DNA of 64,000 bases, from positions 17,208,545-17,272,544 of the forward strand of contig NC_135775.1 in NCBI RefSeq assembly GCF_028453695.1, written 5' to 3'. Shown piece after piece: positions 10,572 through 23,980 of the stretch (positions within the stretch are counted from its first letter, which is position 1; each line of letters starts with the position of its first letter). The translations under genes were made by a program, and so were the position numbers. The stretch comes from Augochlora pura. Its lineage: Eukaryota; Arthropoda; Insecta; Hymenoptera; Halictidae. A model generated the notes under the pieces. The model ran no database searches. It was not told where the DNA came from and saw nothing but the letters and a program-made list of their open reading frames with translations.

Positions 10572-13500
10572 ATGAGTGACGAAAATGATAAAAATGCTGC
10601 ATCCGATGGACCGTCGGCTTCGAAAGAATCAGTAAAATCTTCCCCAAGTTTAAAGGTACACTTCTTAAATTATTTTGAATGTTTTTTCTTAGAAGCATAT
10701 TAAATTCAATGAAGTATTTTTAAATTTAATCAAGCATATACTTTTTATAATGCAGGAATACAATGGCGTTACTTTGTACTTAGATACTTTGGTTGCGTAT
10801 GATACTGATTACTTCAAACTTATGAATATTTAGACTGCTTTGTAATATTTATATTTCAGGATATGCATCTGTGTTATCAGCTTTTTAGATAATCATTTCA
10901 CATGGTTTATGAAATCAAGACTGTTAAAAATAGTTTCTCCGGATATATTATAATAATATTTTAACGAAAGAACAAATAAATTCCACATTTACATTTATTA
11001 TCTCTAACTAACTGTACATGCTTCAAATTCGGTCTGTACTTTTAATTTCTTGTTTGTTATAGTAATGTGGCAAATTATAATGTAACATTAACATACCGGA
11101 ATCGTTTCGTCGTTAAAATATTTTCTCCATCAGATAAGTTAAAATCTTTTATTCCCCTCTGACTACGTCATTTGGCATTTATTTATTTAAAGTAAGTTAT
11201 CACAATTAAATATCACGATAAAGAACAGTAAAAAGCAGAGCAAGATCTTTAGTATCTACAATTATTTTTTAAGAAGCATGCTTGAACCAAGGGTTGCGAA
11301 TAGTCTCCATTGTATTTATGAAATTACCACTATTCATTATTACGTTGCTATTTATTTTTTAATTGACTACTTTATATTTCTTCGTTTAAAAGACTGTCCC
11401 TAAACAGAAATCGGCAGGTTGTATGGATCTACAACCTGCAATAAAGTCTCTAACCTTACCTAACAAGGATGAAAATAAACCGGAAGAGGAGGGAAATTCT
11501 AGTAAGAACAAGGACGTCGTGGATAACCCAGGAAAGTTTACTACCGCCATAGAGGTATTTTCCTATTTCCTATGGTATATAGTAATGCTATTCTAACGCG
11601 TAAATCTCTTAGTAATTCACGTGGAACTGTGCTATAATTGTTCTGCAACGTTCTTATACCAGAGCCGAGTTAACGCTATTAAAAGATCATAATTAACAAT
11701 ATTTTAAATTTTATAGAAATACGAAACAAATTTATACTTGTTTATAAATATTTATTTATTTTAGTAATAAATGTTCTCAATTCTGCAAACACCATTTAAT
11801 TGGATCAGCCTAAATTACGGTATTTTTCAATAAAATACGTTCTACCAATTATTTTGAAACAAGGACTCCGTTTAATAATCTTTCCCTGATATTTATTTTA
11901 GCGTTCGATAATGACCATTACCATGAACTTTACATTATTATAATTACAATTGCTATATACTATAATATAATAATTATACTATTTATAACTTAAGAGATAA
12001 TTATATTTATACTAAAATTTATAGTATTTATATATTATAGTATAATATAGTATTGAATAATATTTATAATATAGTCTTTCAATTATTATATTAATACTAC
12101 ATGGTATTAATAAAACGAAAAGCATACGGTATTTTGCAAACATCATCGACAAACAACTCGTCGCATCTGTTATTGCATAAGCAGAACAATTCAGATTCGA
12201 AATAGTCTCTTTCCGTTCGATGTAAAGGCGTGCGACGTGCAAATAACAAAACTTCGAAACAGGACTTAAAAAAGCGAAGACTGGAAGAGGTGCTGGCAAA
12301 GAAGAAGCAAGAAGAAGAAGAAAGAGAAAGATTCGTTAAGGAAAGCGCGGAGAAGAAGGCGGCTGAAAGAGCGGAAATAATAAAACAAGCGAAAAGATTA
12401 ATACTTTACAGAAAACCAATGTGCAGGCGAATCAATCGAGCTTTATTAGTTTCCGAGGTAATTAATAATACCGTATGTAGCAGTGCTAAACTATTAATTT
12501 GTTTCTTCCATTTTCTTTTATATACCAGAATATTATTGACAATAGAAGTTTGTTTTTATTGAAACGTTTTTATTGTTTTTTTTTTTTTAAATCAAGAAGC
12601 TATCATTTAGTCATACAACCTAGCTGCATCGAAATTATTTTAAAGCTTAACACACAGTAAATACAAATTGTCTTTCATCTCCTTAAAAAATTATTGCAAT
12701 CGGAAAATAGTCACTGCAACTACGAAGAAAATGGTACAGCAATGGTTTAACAATGCTACGAATAGGTTTCCGGTCGATAAAGCATTGTTCTCTATCGATC
12801 GAATATGAAACCATAATCGTTTGACAGTGCTACAGAGAGCTAGACGCCCAAGTGAAATTTCAAGAAACCCTGAAACATATGGACGATGAAGAAGAGACAA
12901 AATATATCAACCTGATGAAAGCCGACGTGGCAAAGTACGAGGAGGAGCAACAACGAACCGCGGCTAAGCAGCTCGAGAAACAGAGAAATTATGCCGGTGG
13001 ATTGAAGGAACAGTAAGTTAATCATTGTTCGAACGGTAGCCGCTGTAACGTTTGTATGATTGAAGTGTGCCGACGACCGTAGGATCGAAGAGAATGAGAG
13101 GAATATGATCCAGAAGGAGGCCGAAGAATTGGAAAATGGTAGACAAGATCAAATTAACATAAACAAGTATTTGAAAGATATAAAGGAACACGAAGAACAA
13201 GAGGTCAGATTCTGAAAATTCTATTTTTCTGTACGGGGTGTCGCAAAATTGTCATAGAAACGTCGAGCTCGAACATCGAGTAAATTTTGTTCGTCTACTA
13301 GAATTACATTTTTTGCTGACAGTAAATATATATATATATATATAAAAACTTTGGAAAGCTGAGTCTCTTAATGAATAGAATGCGATGGGGATAAATAAAA
13401 GCTTTTCGATTGTCGAGCTCGACTTTTCAATACTTTAATTAATAATTCGGTACTTTAATTAATTAGTACTTCCAGTCTAGACCTTTAATTTTGCGACATT

Positions 13501-16167
13501 CTGTACCATAGTACCTCGATTATCCGAATCTCCGATATCTTAACGTGGAATTATTATTACTTCGCGTGGAATTATCTGAATCCAAGCCATGTCTTCCTGC
13601 TTAGTTCACACAATTAAATTAATAATAAATTCGACTCTGACCAAAAGGAGTTCGAACATTGTATTGGCATCGTTTCATGAAACACAGATGCTGGCCAAGA
13701 AACAGAAACTGAAACAATTCTTCAGAGACGCCATCGAGGAGAAGAAACAGTTCGATCTTAAGTTAAAACAGGAAGAGGAGTTCGAAGACCGAGCGATCGA
13801 AGCATATCAGAATGCTAGGACTCGAATTAAAAACCTGCATAAGGAAGTGCAAGTAAAAAGGAGAGCAAACATTGAGACCAAAGCTAATGCGATATGTAAT
13901 TACTTATGTTTTTCTTTTACTACGTTTAACAGAATATATATAATTACAATAATCGATGCTAATTAGCACGAGCTTTACGAATTACAGATACAATTACGAA
14001 CTATTGCTTAAATTATTATTATATTGTTATATAGGTTAAGTTAAAACAGGATATGGAATTTTCCTTTTAATATACTACATCTTGTATTTCATGCTTATGT
14101 TTTTTATTTATTTATGTTTATTCTTGTAAAGCATTTCCTAATTACTCTGAGCAATGATTTTACTGTATTATTGACGACAGAAAATTAATTTTATTGATAG
14201 TAGAATATTATTGGTAGCGGAACAATTATTTTGTTTACAATAGAATAGTATCGATAATGGAAACCTAATTTGTTTCACGGTATTATTAATATAATAGAAA
14301 ATTGTTTTACTTGGTGATAGAATAATACTGATACAAAAAAAAAAAAACAGATATTTTCGGTAATGTAAAAACGATTTAAGAAGATGAAAAATAGGATTTG
14401 CAAGACATCGTATTGTCCAGAGTATTAGATTTCATGAAAAATTCGTTTCTTTTCCGATGACTTGAACGATCAAGTAACGTGGTCATAATAACCGAAGGCT
14501 TGCGAATTAACCAGGCTCTAAGAAAATGAAAATCTTAAAACTAAACTATACGAACGACTTGCTAATCTCATGTGAATACAGGAGTCACTGCTCTATTACT
14601 TCGACAGCGGAACAACATCGAAAGTTCATGTACTCCACGCAAGATTTGGAGGAGAAAATATTAAGGAAAGCTTTGGAGGAACAGGAGGCGACGTACCAAG
14701 AAAGACAGCGAAACGAGAAGGAACGCGAGACCCGGATCCGCCAGCAGAGACAAGATTTTCAAAAAGCAACGACCGCGGCGAGATTGGAGCAGCTTGGCAG
14801 GGACAAGCAATTGAAAGCTTGGGAAATGATGCAGAGGTTCAAAAGGGCGGAACATAACGAGGAAGTCGAGCTCAAAGAACAGGGCGCCCAATGGAATAAA
14901 AAGATCGAGTATGGAACCGCACTGCGAAGACAGATCGTAAGTAATTACGCTATAGACCAGTTTGCACGCACTGTAGAGTGTAGATACAATGACGAAAATA
15001 ACGACACACAGAGTACATACACTGTACACCAACAACCTAAAAAGTTTTCTAAAATTACAGTATTTTGTTTAATCAAATTAAAATTTAAAAGACTAGCCGT
15101 GCAACGTTAGTTAATTTATATAGTGAATGAACGTAAAAATCAATTATCGTATCTGAACAAATAATTTTGTCGCTCTCATATGGGTGACACGACAAAGTTT
15201 TCAACAGTGCGTCGTTTTCTATAAATATTCAGCATGTATATAAATTATCGAGATCGAGAAAATGCATTGTTTTTAGTTCTAAGCTCGAATAAACAAGTTG
15301 AAAAGCATTATTTTCCTATTTTTTGTCACTTCAATCAATTGCAACTTTTACAAAGATGTTTTAGTTATTGTCTAATGTAGTACACCAATCCTTCTGGCAT
15401 CTTTAAACAATTGAAATAATTTCGTTCAATAAAATAGAAGTTATATGATGGTTGAGGATCAAGACAATTAAGAGAATGATGACTACATTCGGGAAATAAG
15501 GAGTTCTTGAGATCATTTGAAGTAACTTTTTCCTTAGTTATTAATTCTTAATAACCAATTTAAATTTCTTAAGCGATTAACTAAAAACATCGTTCAATTG
15601 TATTCGGGCTAATGACGAAGTTACTTCAAATGAGACGAGGAACCTCTGATTTCTCGATTCGGAATGATTTTCGTGCGTTTCTAGAGTCAGCAGGAAGCTC
15701 GGCGAGAGCAGGACAAGCTTCTCGAAGAAAAAGCACTGAACACGAGTGAGGTTATCGAAACAGAAAATCGACGAGTACTTGATTACGCGGAAGAAGTTAT
15801 CAACGAGTCCAGAAACGTGCGGCCACTCTATCCAATCCTCAAAGCCGTGGAGGTATGCTTAAAGCGCACAATAAATATAACAATATTAATCGAACACTGG
15901 TAAACTTTCTGAACTTCTTGCGCGTTACACGATCGAAAGTATTGAAGAATTCTAAACACTTTTACTTGCATCATATTATCTAACACAATTTATGCTTGCG
16001 CGAATACTGATTGTTGGAGTCTTCATCTTTAGGAATGCAAGCGGGAAATGAATTTGCTGCCATTAAGAAAAAAAGAAGGGACAGTAGCAACAACGGCACC
16101 TAAAAGAAGACAACGTCGCCGTGCCTGTACGAAGTTTGTTCCCGAAGAACAAATATGTTATTTATAA
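10572..16167 (+). CDS. CFAP210: Coiled-coil axonemal protein, CFAP210/CCDC173-like (TPH domain)
   Basis: Nine coding exons join in phase to 523 residues: 10572-10655, 11408-11554, 12263-12457, 12828-13012, 13083-13203, 13688-13895, 14608-14936, 15685-15852, 16033-16167. The N-terminal ~75 residues are Ser/Lys/Asp-rich and look disordered; from about residue 78 to 460 the protein is an almost continuous charged coiled coil rich in E, K, Q and R. The segment RLILYRKPMCRRINRALLVSE, followed by ELDAQV, resembles the start of the trichohyalin-plectin-homology (TPH) region of CFAP210. Length is close to the roughly 550 residues of vertebrate CFAP210. Known: CFAP210 is a microtubule inner protein of ciliary doublets; in insects this implies sperm tails and sensory cilia. 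Other TPH proteins (CFAP45, MNS1, trichoplein) are alternatives. The acceptor at 14608 was chosen over the AG at 14580 because only it keeps the phase. Confidence 0.75.
13234..13503. mobile_element. TA-flanked MITE with terminal inverted repeats
   Basis: The ends CGGGGTGTCGCAAAATT (13234-13250) and its inverted partner ending at 13503 match at 14 of 17 positions and are each flanked by TA (13232-13233 and 13504-13505). Interior inverted GTCGAGCTCGA-like segments and a (TA)n tract are present. There is no coding capacity. Size, TIRs and TA duplication fit a Tc1/mariner-type MITE inserted in the intron between exons 5 and 6 of the CFAP210-like gene. Confidence 0.65.
14156..14335. repeat. Degenerate ~40-bp tandem repeat
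   Basis: Four to five diverged units each begin with a TTTTATTGATAG-like motif, pass through a GAATATTATTG-like middle and end with a GGAACAATTA-like motif, at roughly 40-bp spacing. It lies in the intron between exons 6 and 7 of the CFAP210-like gene and ends next to a poly-A run. Degeneracy makes the borders approximate. Confidence 0.45.
15488..15672. mobile_element. Foldback MITE, short copy
   Basis: The left end, from CATTCGGGAAATAAGG through GATCATTTGAAGTAACTTTTT, is the inverted relative of the right end GAAGTTACTTCAAATGAGAC ... TCGATTCGGAATG, so each arm is about 50 bp. The arm carries the AAAGTTACTTnAAATGATCTC core shared with the copies at 23.3, 29.5 and 30.3 kb. No coding capacity. 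It ends a few bases before the acceptor of the CFAP210 exon at 15685. Confidence 0.6.
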
Positions 16168-16742
16168 AAATACGAGAAGCAAGAGAAAAGACGTTTTAAG
16201 AGTCCTCTTATATTTACAATAAGCAGTCCATCGCGCATCAGAGTTTGTTTAACGAGAAATTATCGTTGAAGTTCTCATAGGAGTAGATAATTAGCGTCTG
16301 ACATGCATATCCTCTGACAATTACATTTTAAAGTAAATTCTACTCGATGTCACATTTGTCATCTTCATTTGTTTTAAGTGCTAGGATACCATTGTTATAC
16401 TACCTATTACACTACTCTCGTACAATATTCTTAATTCTATTATCACGCATTATAATAGTGTACTTCCGATTATTCCTATCTTTCAAGATTTTATTATGTT
16501 ATTCTCGAGATGTGACACACCTTTCTCTATTTCAGACGTAATTTTTTTCTCTTTCTTTCAATCCATTTGTGTAGAGAACCCTTTTCTAAAATTTAGTGAT
16601 TCTCTACATGTTCTTTATGATTTTATTTCTCTCTCGATATATTAATAATTCTTTACGTACGTTAAATTTATACTAAAACCGCTCCACAAATCTCTGCTGG
16701 TTGCAAATCCTGAGGATTTCTGTTCGATGTTCTTAATCTTCG

Positions 16743-17098
16743 TTTATTTACCGTGACAGGTTGCATTTATTTAGCCCCTATTACACTTTCCTTTATCATA
16801 ATTTTTTAACATCTGTCTTATGCTTATGATACTAATAGTAAAAGTAATATTATACTTTAATTTTCCTAACTAGAGTGCATTTACATTGCTTTCTTTGTCT
16901 ATCTATTACTAATTTCTTTATTTATTTACAGCGGCAGGTTACAATTATTTGGTACATATTACACTTTCCTTTATCATAATTTTTTAAAACTTGTCTTATG
17001 CTTATAATATTAATAACAAAAGTAATTACTATACTTTACGTTTCCTAACTAGCGCATTTACATTTCTTTTTTTAACTATCTACCACGAATTTTATCTT
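16743..17098. repeat. Diverged 178-bp tandem duplication
   Basis: Copy 1 (16743-16920) and copy 2 (16921-17098) share long blocks such as TTACACTTTCCTTTATCATA, TGTCTTATGCTTAT and TTTCCTAACTAG in the same order at a constant offset near 178 bp. Scattered substitutions and small indels show the duplication is old. Confidence 0.75.
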
Positions 17099-18808
17099 TT
17101 CTAATCTTTTGTTTTTTATTACCGCCTTTTATCTCCTCAGTTAAGAGTTTTGCTTTTTTTCTTATATGTATTTAATCTTATATCAATTTCTTTCTTCTTT
17201 TCCTTTCTTTCCCTGTCACGAGAGGCATTTATCCCTAACAGAGTTGTTCCGCGTCTCCTGGATGTCATTGGTCCATCCTTTATCCTTTTATACATTTTCA
17301 CACACATCCTTTCATTCTATCCATATCCTCGTTCATTCTTCTGTTCGATGTCTGAAAGAACTCGTATCGAGTAACGTTATGCTTACTTAATAATACACGA
17401 CGCACAGTGGTACATTTTCGAAGAAACCACGGAGCAAAACGCTGCTATAGTACGCGTATTACGACACGACCTGTACTCATAACCGGGATAAGTCGACTTC
17501 CGTATCGATGTTGCGGTTTCCGGTCAACGGTGGTTGTTTGAGACTCGGCCGATCGATCGAGAAACGTCAACGGAGCTGAACGAACAACACGATCGTATGC
17601 TAAAGTTATATTAACCCCTTGACGTACCATTTTCTTCGCAGTTACTGCGATTAGAAATTTTTCAATTCGTATAATTTCTTAAAAGAGACAGGACATTGAT
17701 GTTTATTCCATGCCTGAATATAGTGACATGCTTAAATATTAATAACAAGGGATTAGAAAATTATTCCAACTTTAAAGAATAGAATAACATTTATAGTTAA
17801 TAACTTGTTACTACTAATTTCCATCACGAGTCGGACTCGTAAAAGTACGGTAAGGGGTTAATTCGTATTATAGAATATAAGAATAATAAAACTGACCATT
17901 TAATAACGCTTGTAAACCAGAATTATCTTTATACAAAAACAAATTTACAAAAACAAGTTTTGAGTAATGATCGTGGATTAACCAGTGCCAATATTAATCG
18001 ATTTATCAGAGGTAATCTCGAGCACAACGCGACTAGATATTTCAAACTCAATCATATCTCAATCACTATAATATAACCGGAAGTGTGTGTCGTTCTATTC
18101 AAAGCCTTTTTCGTAACCGGAAGTGTGTCTTCGTTCCATACTAAGTCTAGTACACATCATCCTTCGTCCATACCTTCAACGAACACTACAAGTATTCGAC
18201 GCATCCAATATTTAACGTTATTTATTTAAATAACGAAGTTCAAAGTCGTCTCCGAAGTGTCAGCTAAATGATGCACACATTTCGGAACATCAAAAGTATC
18301 ATTTGAAATTTTTAAACATCGCGCCCGCTAATTCTTGTATTTCATAAAGTTTAAAGATTGCAACATCTCTCGATATCCATCCTTAAAGAAACCAATTGTA
18401 GAACAATTTACAATTAAAATATACGTTATGGACATAAACTTTATCGTGGAAAATTAAAAAATAAAGCTTTTGCACAGTTGACTGGTTCGCAGAGTTTATA
18501 CGTTCATAGTGCCTACAAATGTACGTGGAAAATATTGTAAAATAAAGACTTGCAAACGAACAAACTTTCTATTTTTGTGTCAGCCATTTATTCCGACAAA
18601 AAATGTCTATTCATACTATTATATAAACACTAAAATCAGCAGAATTAAACATTATTTTTACGTACTTGTAATTTATTTTAATGCAATTGCACTAAACATT
18701 CTTGTAACTGCAAAATAAACCTTAAAATTATCCAAGTGATTTAATATGCAAACGTTGCGGCGTTTAATATAGTTTTTCTGTCGCGTTGCATTGAATTAAT
18801 CGATTGTT

Positions 18809-18853
18809 TATCGATTCCGTGTTGAAAGCGTTTTCTATTATCTCGAATCGATA
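18809..18853. promoter_or_regulatory. DRE-like motifs upstream of the carrier gene
   Basis: TATCGATT (18809-18816) and AATCGATA (18846-18853) each match 7 of 8 bases of the DREF element TATCGATA, and a further TCGAT core lies near 18799. They are 150-190 bp upstream of the ATG at 19000. DRE motifs mark housekeeping and mitochondrial-gene promoters in Drosophila; extension to this insect is inference. Confidence 0.35.
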
Positions 18854-18999
18854 TGCGACCGTTACAACGCGGAATGGACGGCCTAACTTTTTAAATTAGG
18901 TTAACCAACTCCCAGTATGTAATGAAAATTATGACCAACCGTTGGGCTAATTGAAACCAACATTTGGAACACTCATGTTTCTGCTGAAACAAAGCAGAC

Positions 19000-21900
19000 A
19001 TGAGCGAACCAGTAAAAAAGAAGCCACTGCCACCAGCATTCACCTTCCTAAATGCAGGAGTTTCTGGGTATTTAACAGAGTTTTAATAAATATTTTACTT
19101 CGAAAGGATCCGGTTATTTAACTACCTTTTGTAACAACGCTGCCTAACGTTGCGCTCCTTTAATTAACAGTTCTTGTACAGTGTGAAAAGTTCGATGCAA
19201 TTTCAATACCTGTTATTTACATCTTCATTAGTTTCTGAGAGGTGAAATGTTCAGAAAGAAGCGAAATTGTTAACGATATTGTCTCCCACATACTACAAGA
19301 AATATATTTTGTTATCACTTTAAACCACCGGTAGCCTATTAATCGATTAACGACAACCAATAATTTGTTATCTGTTATTAAGGTGAAAATGTTAGATTTT
19401 CCTACTGCAACGTCCTATATTATTATATAATTTTGCAAATATAAGATACCTTTCGCAACGAATAAAATAAATAAAATAGACGAAATAAATATTGTTGAAT
19501 ACTAATGTTATGAAACTAGAAAAATGTTAGTAGATTTAATTATCTTGTAATAACATAAATGTTTATGGCCGTATGGTCGGTCGTTAAATTGTTAATGCTG
19601 TGCTATATAGGTTTGTATTTAAATTTCTCAGGATGTTGGCAACCTGTGTCGTACATCCTATGGATGTAGTCAAAAATCGGATGCAAGTGCAGAAAGAAAA
19701 AACGTCAATCGGTTCTGTGATAGGCGGTATAGTGAAAAATGAAGGAATTTTGAAATTCTATTCTGGATTGAGTGCTGGTCTCGTGCGACAGGCTACTTAT
19801 ACTACTGTAAGACTTGGTATTTATAATCAGCTGCAAGAATATTGGAGGTAAGCTGTAAATTGATTTTACTACTTTTATTCTTATTGCGATGTATGTAATA
19901 ATATAATGCTACCGACCCGCATCGTTTAATACACACATTATTATTTTATTTAAAATAACCTAAGCACTTCGAATGTTTTTTAATTGTTAGTCATGTGAAA
20001 AAACGTCGAACTAAAGTATTCTTTACGGTTTCAAGAGTATCTACAAATTTATTCAAGATTGTTTAAAGGTTACGCTTTTATTATCTTATTTATATCGAAA
20101 TTTACAAACAAATCTACGAAATGAAAATCTCGGAAAGTTTAACTTTCGAGAAAAATATTCTGTTTCTAATAGTGGAACTTATAAATTAATGTAGTCTAAT
20201 TGCTAAGGCATTTATCCACATTTTAATCACAACATTTGTTCTTTCAAAACAAACAATATTTCACCTTAGAAAATTTGTCATGTTATCAAAAACAACTGGA
20301 ATACTGAAAGCGGTCAAATTATTTTGTTCATCCTGTATAATTTATTCCTTGAAGTGTCAACGAAAGAAGAAATCAATTTTAATAAATTTTAAGTTTAACA
20401 TGTTACTGTATTCTATTGCATATAAAAGGCTTTTTCGATGTATAAAAGTTGTTAAAAATTCCGAGGTACAATGAAACATGAAGGACACAAAATTCGACGT
20501 TTTTCTTCAGTAGATCCATTAATTAATAAACGATATCATTACCGCGCATTGTAAACCATATTATTATTACCATGTGTAATAATTAGACTGTGGATTTTAT
20601 GAATTTATGGGGAAAATGTATGAACTTAGTATGTTAAACTATGTATGTATAAAAATCCGCTATGTAGTAATAATACTTAAGCAAGCAAATTGTCAGGTTT
20701 GCATCTAAATGTTACGTTAATTTTCATTTAAAAATCGTTAGACAGAGGCATACCGAGAAACCTAATTTCGGTATGTTGGCACTGATGGCTGGTACAGCAG
20801 GTTCCATGGGGGCTTTTGTTGGTACACCGGCGGAAGTAGCGCTCGTAAGGATGGCGACTGACGGCAGATTGCCAAGAGGTTGTAACATTGTCCTTCTCTA
20901 TCATACATGCATTCATTGTTATACCAGATTATTTTAATTATTATTTTTTAATTATTAATATAATAATTTATTATTATTATTTAATTATGAATTCGTCCCA
21001 TATAACTTTTTGTGTTAGGAATTTGCAATATTCCAATATTACAATGACTGTTACATATTGTAAAAATTAACATTTGTAATCACTCCAGTGTTACAATGAT
21101 AATGCAATCTATCATTTCTAATCAATTATGGCGACACGATAATTAATTGATACATTTTATTTAAAAGATACAAAAACTATACAAAATGTATTATAGTGCT
21201 ATTCATTTTATATTCTTCGAAGATTTTATATTGTTTTATATTCTCCTTTAAGTTACATTTTATTATTTTTTTTATCTCATAAAATATTTCTTGCCATGAA
21301 TTTTCATTTCTTTAAAATATGAGAAATTTACATCACGTAACTGTATTACTAAACAGATAGCAGTATAAAATGCATTTAATATGAAAACAAATTTATTAAT
21401 TTCCTTTGCCATTGATTCACAAAATTATCTGAACATTCACCGTACAACAATGATACAAATATTAGGATGATACCGATCTCTTAAAATTATTATTAAAACT
21501 GTAAATTAATACGAGTATAAAAATTGATAATCTGCATAAAATTTTATTAAGTATAAAATGTTAATTACAAACGTACGATCACGTATTGCGGCGTACTCAT
21601 AGCATCAAAGTTGGACATTCTATTGCTTATTTTGAGGATCAGATGTTGATCTCCTAATTATTAGGAAATTGAAAATCAAACGCTAATGTACATCGTCGTT
21701 GTTTTATTTAGAACAACGAAGAAATTACAAGAACGTGTTCCACGCATTCGCGATGATAGCTAAAAACGAAGGCATCTTGGCACTTTGGAGAGGAACCATA
21801 GCGACGATGGGACGAGCGATTGTTGTTAACATATCTCAGCTTGCAACATACAGCCAGGCCAAGTTTCTGATAGCTTCAAAATGTATTACGATGTTTCTAT

Positions 21901-23980
21901 TAACTTTTTATTAGTCTTCTGATATTCATTTTCAAGCATTTTGCAATTTGCAAATTTGCAATTTGCGTTGAACCTTTTCACTGTAGTGTTGCAGTTGCAT
22001 TTAACGTCTAGCACCATAGCAACGGAATCGAACTTGCGATGATGAATTCAGAAATGATCTACCAAATTGTTCGTTTCTTTAAATCGAAATTAATCTTTAT
22101 TATTGCCTATGAAAGAAATCATAGTGCAAAGAATTAAGATATACTGTTTGATTCATATTTTAAACCTTACTGCACACGTCTCAGAAAAATAGAATATCTG
22201 CACAAGGGCTGTGAAATACTGGAAAAACTTCAAACTGTTTACTATTCGATTGCCAAAAATTATCGAATATTCTTTAGACATTCTAAAATAAAGACGTATA
22301 GCGTTTTCTTAAAATTGCAACTTAAACGTAACAAAAGAAACAAGAATAGAGGTAGTGGGTAGTGATTTTGTTCTACAATATAGTTTCACTGGGCTGTCGC
22401 ACACCTTAAGTGTACAGTAAAATAAGGATACTAATTTTGTTGACTAATTTTTCTTTTATTTAGATTATGTAAATATTGTAGGTTCGCAATTAACTTTCTC
22501 GGTGTTATTTCCATTTAACATTGACGCGTGTCCATTTGTAGAAATTCATATCGCAAGTCACTTCTGAAAATTTAATTTCATAAAATCTAGTGTAAGAATT
22601 GGTTTCATTGCATCGTATGATAAATAGTCACTAAAACTGTAAAACATTTGTTGTGCAGTAAATATGGAAGACGGCATAAAACTCCATTTCCTTGCATCCA
22701 TGCTGTCTGGATTTCTCACCACCTTCAATAGCATGCCGTTCGACATAGCTAAAACCAGGTAAAACTACGCCAGTTTCTGTAGCAATAAACTCAGTTTCAG
22801 TAATTTCTTTTAAATTACGTGAATATGTATTATTTTATATTATACATATATTGCCCTAGTTAATAATAATTATTTAAAAATAGTTGCGGAACTAATAATG
22901 TATTTTACCAAATTTTACGCATCGCATCTTTCGCTGCATTAGTGAATACACTCTCTCAATAAATAAATCGAATGTTTCGATAATTTTTGCGAATAGCTAT
23001 AAAGTAAAAGTTATAAGTTAAATAAATTACTAAAAATTATACAACAATTCTATCGAAATCGATTGTACGTAACGTTGTTAGAATCTTAAAAATTACTATT
23101 ACAGTTCGGTGGTCATAAAAACATTGGCTTTCATTTATATTTAAAAACATTTGCAGTTCAACAATTTTGATAAATAGTAAGCTTTTAATTTAGCAGGCAG
23201 CTCAATTGCAGCTAAAATTGCAGCGCAATATTCTCAAAAATCCTTCTATGATTTATGCATATAATGTATCTCAAAAAATCCAAATCACGTGGTCTAATTT
23301 TTTGAATGAGGTGTCCCGAAGCCATTAGAAACGATTTTTTCCTTTAAAAAAATTCTCTCCATGGCCTTGTTCACGAATTATTAACAATAAGCAGTGGCCA
23401 ATGAGAGGCGAGATCAGCTGGCGTAACGTGGCCAAGCCAATCAGCGGAATTGGGCGTTGTCCGTTTGTTAGATCGGTCGACTAGCGTCAGCTGAGCTCGC
23501 CTTTCATTGGTCAGCGTTTTTCATTAATAATTCCTAAACAAAGCCATGAATCGAATTTGCGCTAAGGAAAAAGTTACTTGAAATTATCGACAACGATTGA
23601 TTTTTGGGACATCTTGTATAATTATTTCGACTACTTTCGAAGATTTCCAATACAATTAAATGGGATTAACGTTTCGACGACAATGTCTGAAACAAATAAA
23701 TCAATAAACTCGGAAGAAATAATTTCTCAAAATATGTACTACCGTCCTGTTTCGTTCACATTTTAGAATACAAACCATGAAGACCACGGGGAAGCCGCCT
23801 GGCATTATTTCAGTATTGATGTCCACGATGAAACACGAAGGCATAACAGCATTGTGGAAAGGTTTCTGGCCCACTTACTGCAGAATAGGACCGCACACAG
23901 TTTTAACGTTAGTAATTAACGAACAGATCGTAAATCTGTTCAGGCGATACGTGCAAGGTGAAGACGAAGCACCCAAATAA
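19000..23980 (+). CDS. SLC25A11: Mitochondrial 2-oxoglutarate/malate carrier-like protein (SLC25A11 type)
   Basis: Six coding exons join in phase to 301 residues: 19000-19067, 19632-19847, 20742-20878, 21712-21882, 22659-22758, 23767-23980. Three carrier repeats are visible with signatures PMDVVKNRM, PAEVALVRM and PFDIAKTR. The second has the loss of the middle basic residue typical of oxoglutarate carriers. GLSAGLVRQATYTTVRLGIY also closely resembles that family. Known: an inner-membrane antiporter exchanging 2-oxoglutarate for malate, part of the malate-aspartate shuttle. Length equals the family norm of about 300-315. The ATG at 19000 gives the normal short N-terminus. A poly(A) signal lies at 24188-24193. 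The neighbouring gene at 24.4-27.3 kb is a tail-to-tail paralogue. Which of the two, if either, is the main somatic carrier is not clear; transport specificity is inferred from similarity. Confidence 0.9.
23308..23616. mobile_element. Foldback MITE, near-complete copy
   Basis: The left arm (from GGTGTCCC at 23310) and right arm (to GGGACATC at 23606-23613) are long inverted relatives. Paired blocks include CATGGCCTTGTT/AACAAAGCCATG, GAATTATTAA/TTAATAATTC, and CCAATGAGAGGCGAG/CTCGCCTTTCATTGG, around a centre near 23,440-23,465. Arms are about 140 bp, the whole about 305 bp, with no coding capacity. It lies in the last intron of the + strand carrier gene. Confidence 0.8.

Larger units (their letters stand above)
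16168..18999. other. Intergenic spacer, pyrimidine-rich on the + strand
   Basis: No gene supported. It holds the CFAP210-like 3' UTR (end not located), a T/C-rich stretch at about 16,340-17,380 with a diverged 178-bp tandem duplication, and the upstream region of the carrier gene with DRE-like motifs. Open frames at 16,347 and 17,150 are low-complexity Ser/Phe/Leu translations of the pyrimidine tracts. Confidence 0.5.

Noticed and set aside
14526..14607. N-terminal part of the open frame before CFAP210 exon 7, including the AG at 14580
   Set aside because: Only the acceptor at 14605-14607 keeps the phase from the preceding exon, and it has the better pyrimidine tract.
15508..15530. TGAGATCATTTGAAG resembles the 5' half of the bantam microRNA
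   Set aside because: It lies in the arm of a foldback MITE whose other copies vary at these bases, and the match fails after the seed. Treated as coincidence.
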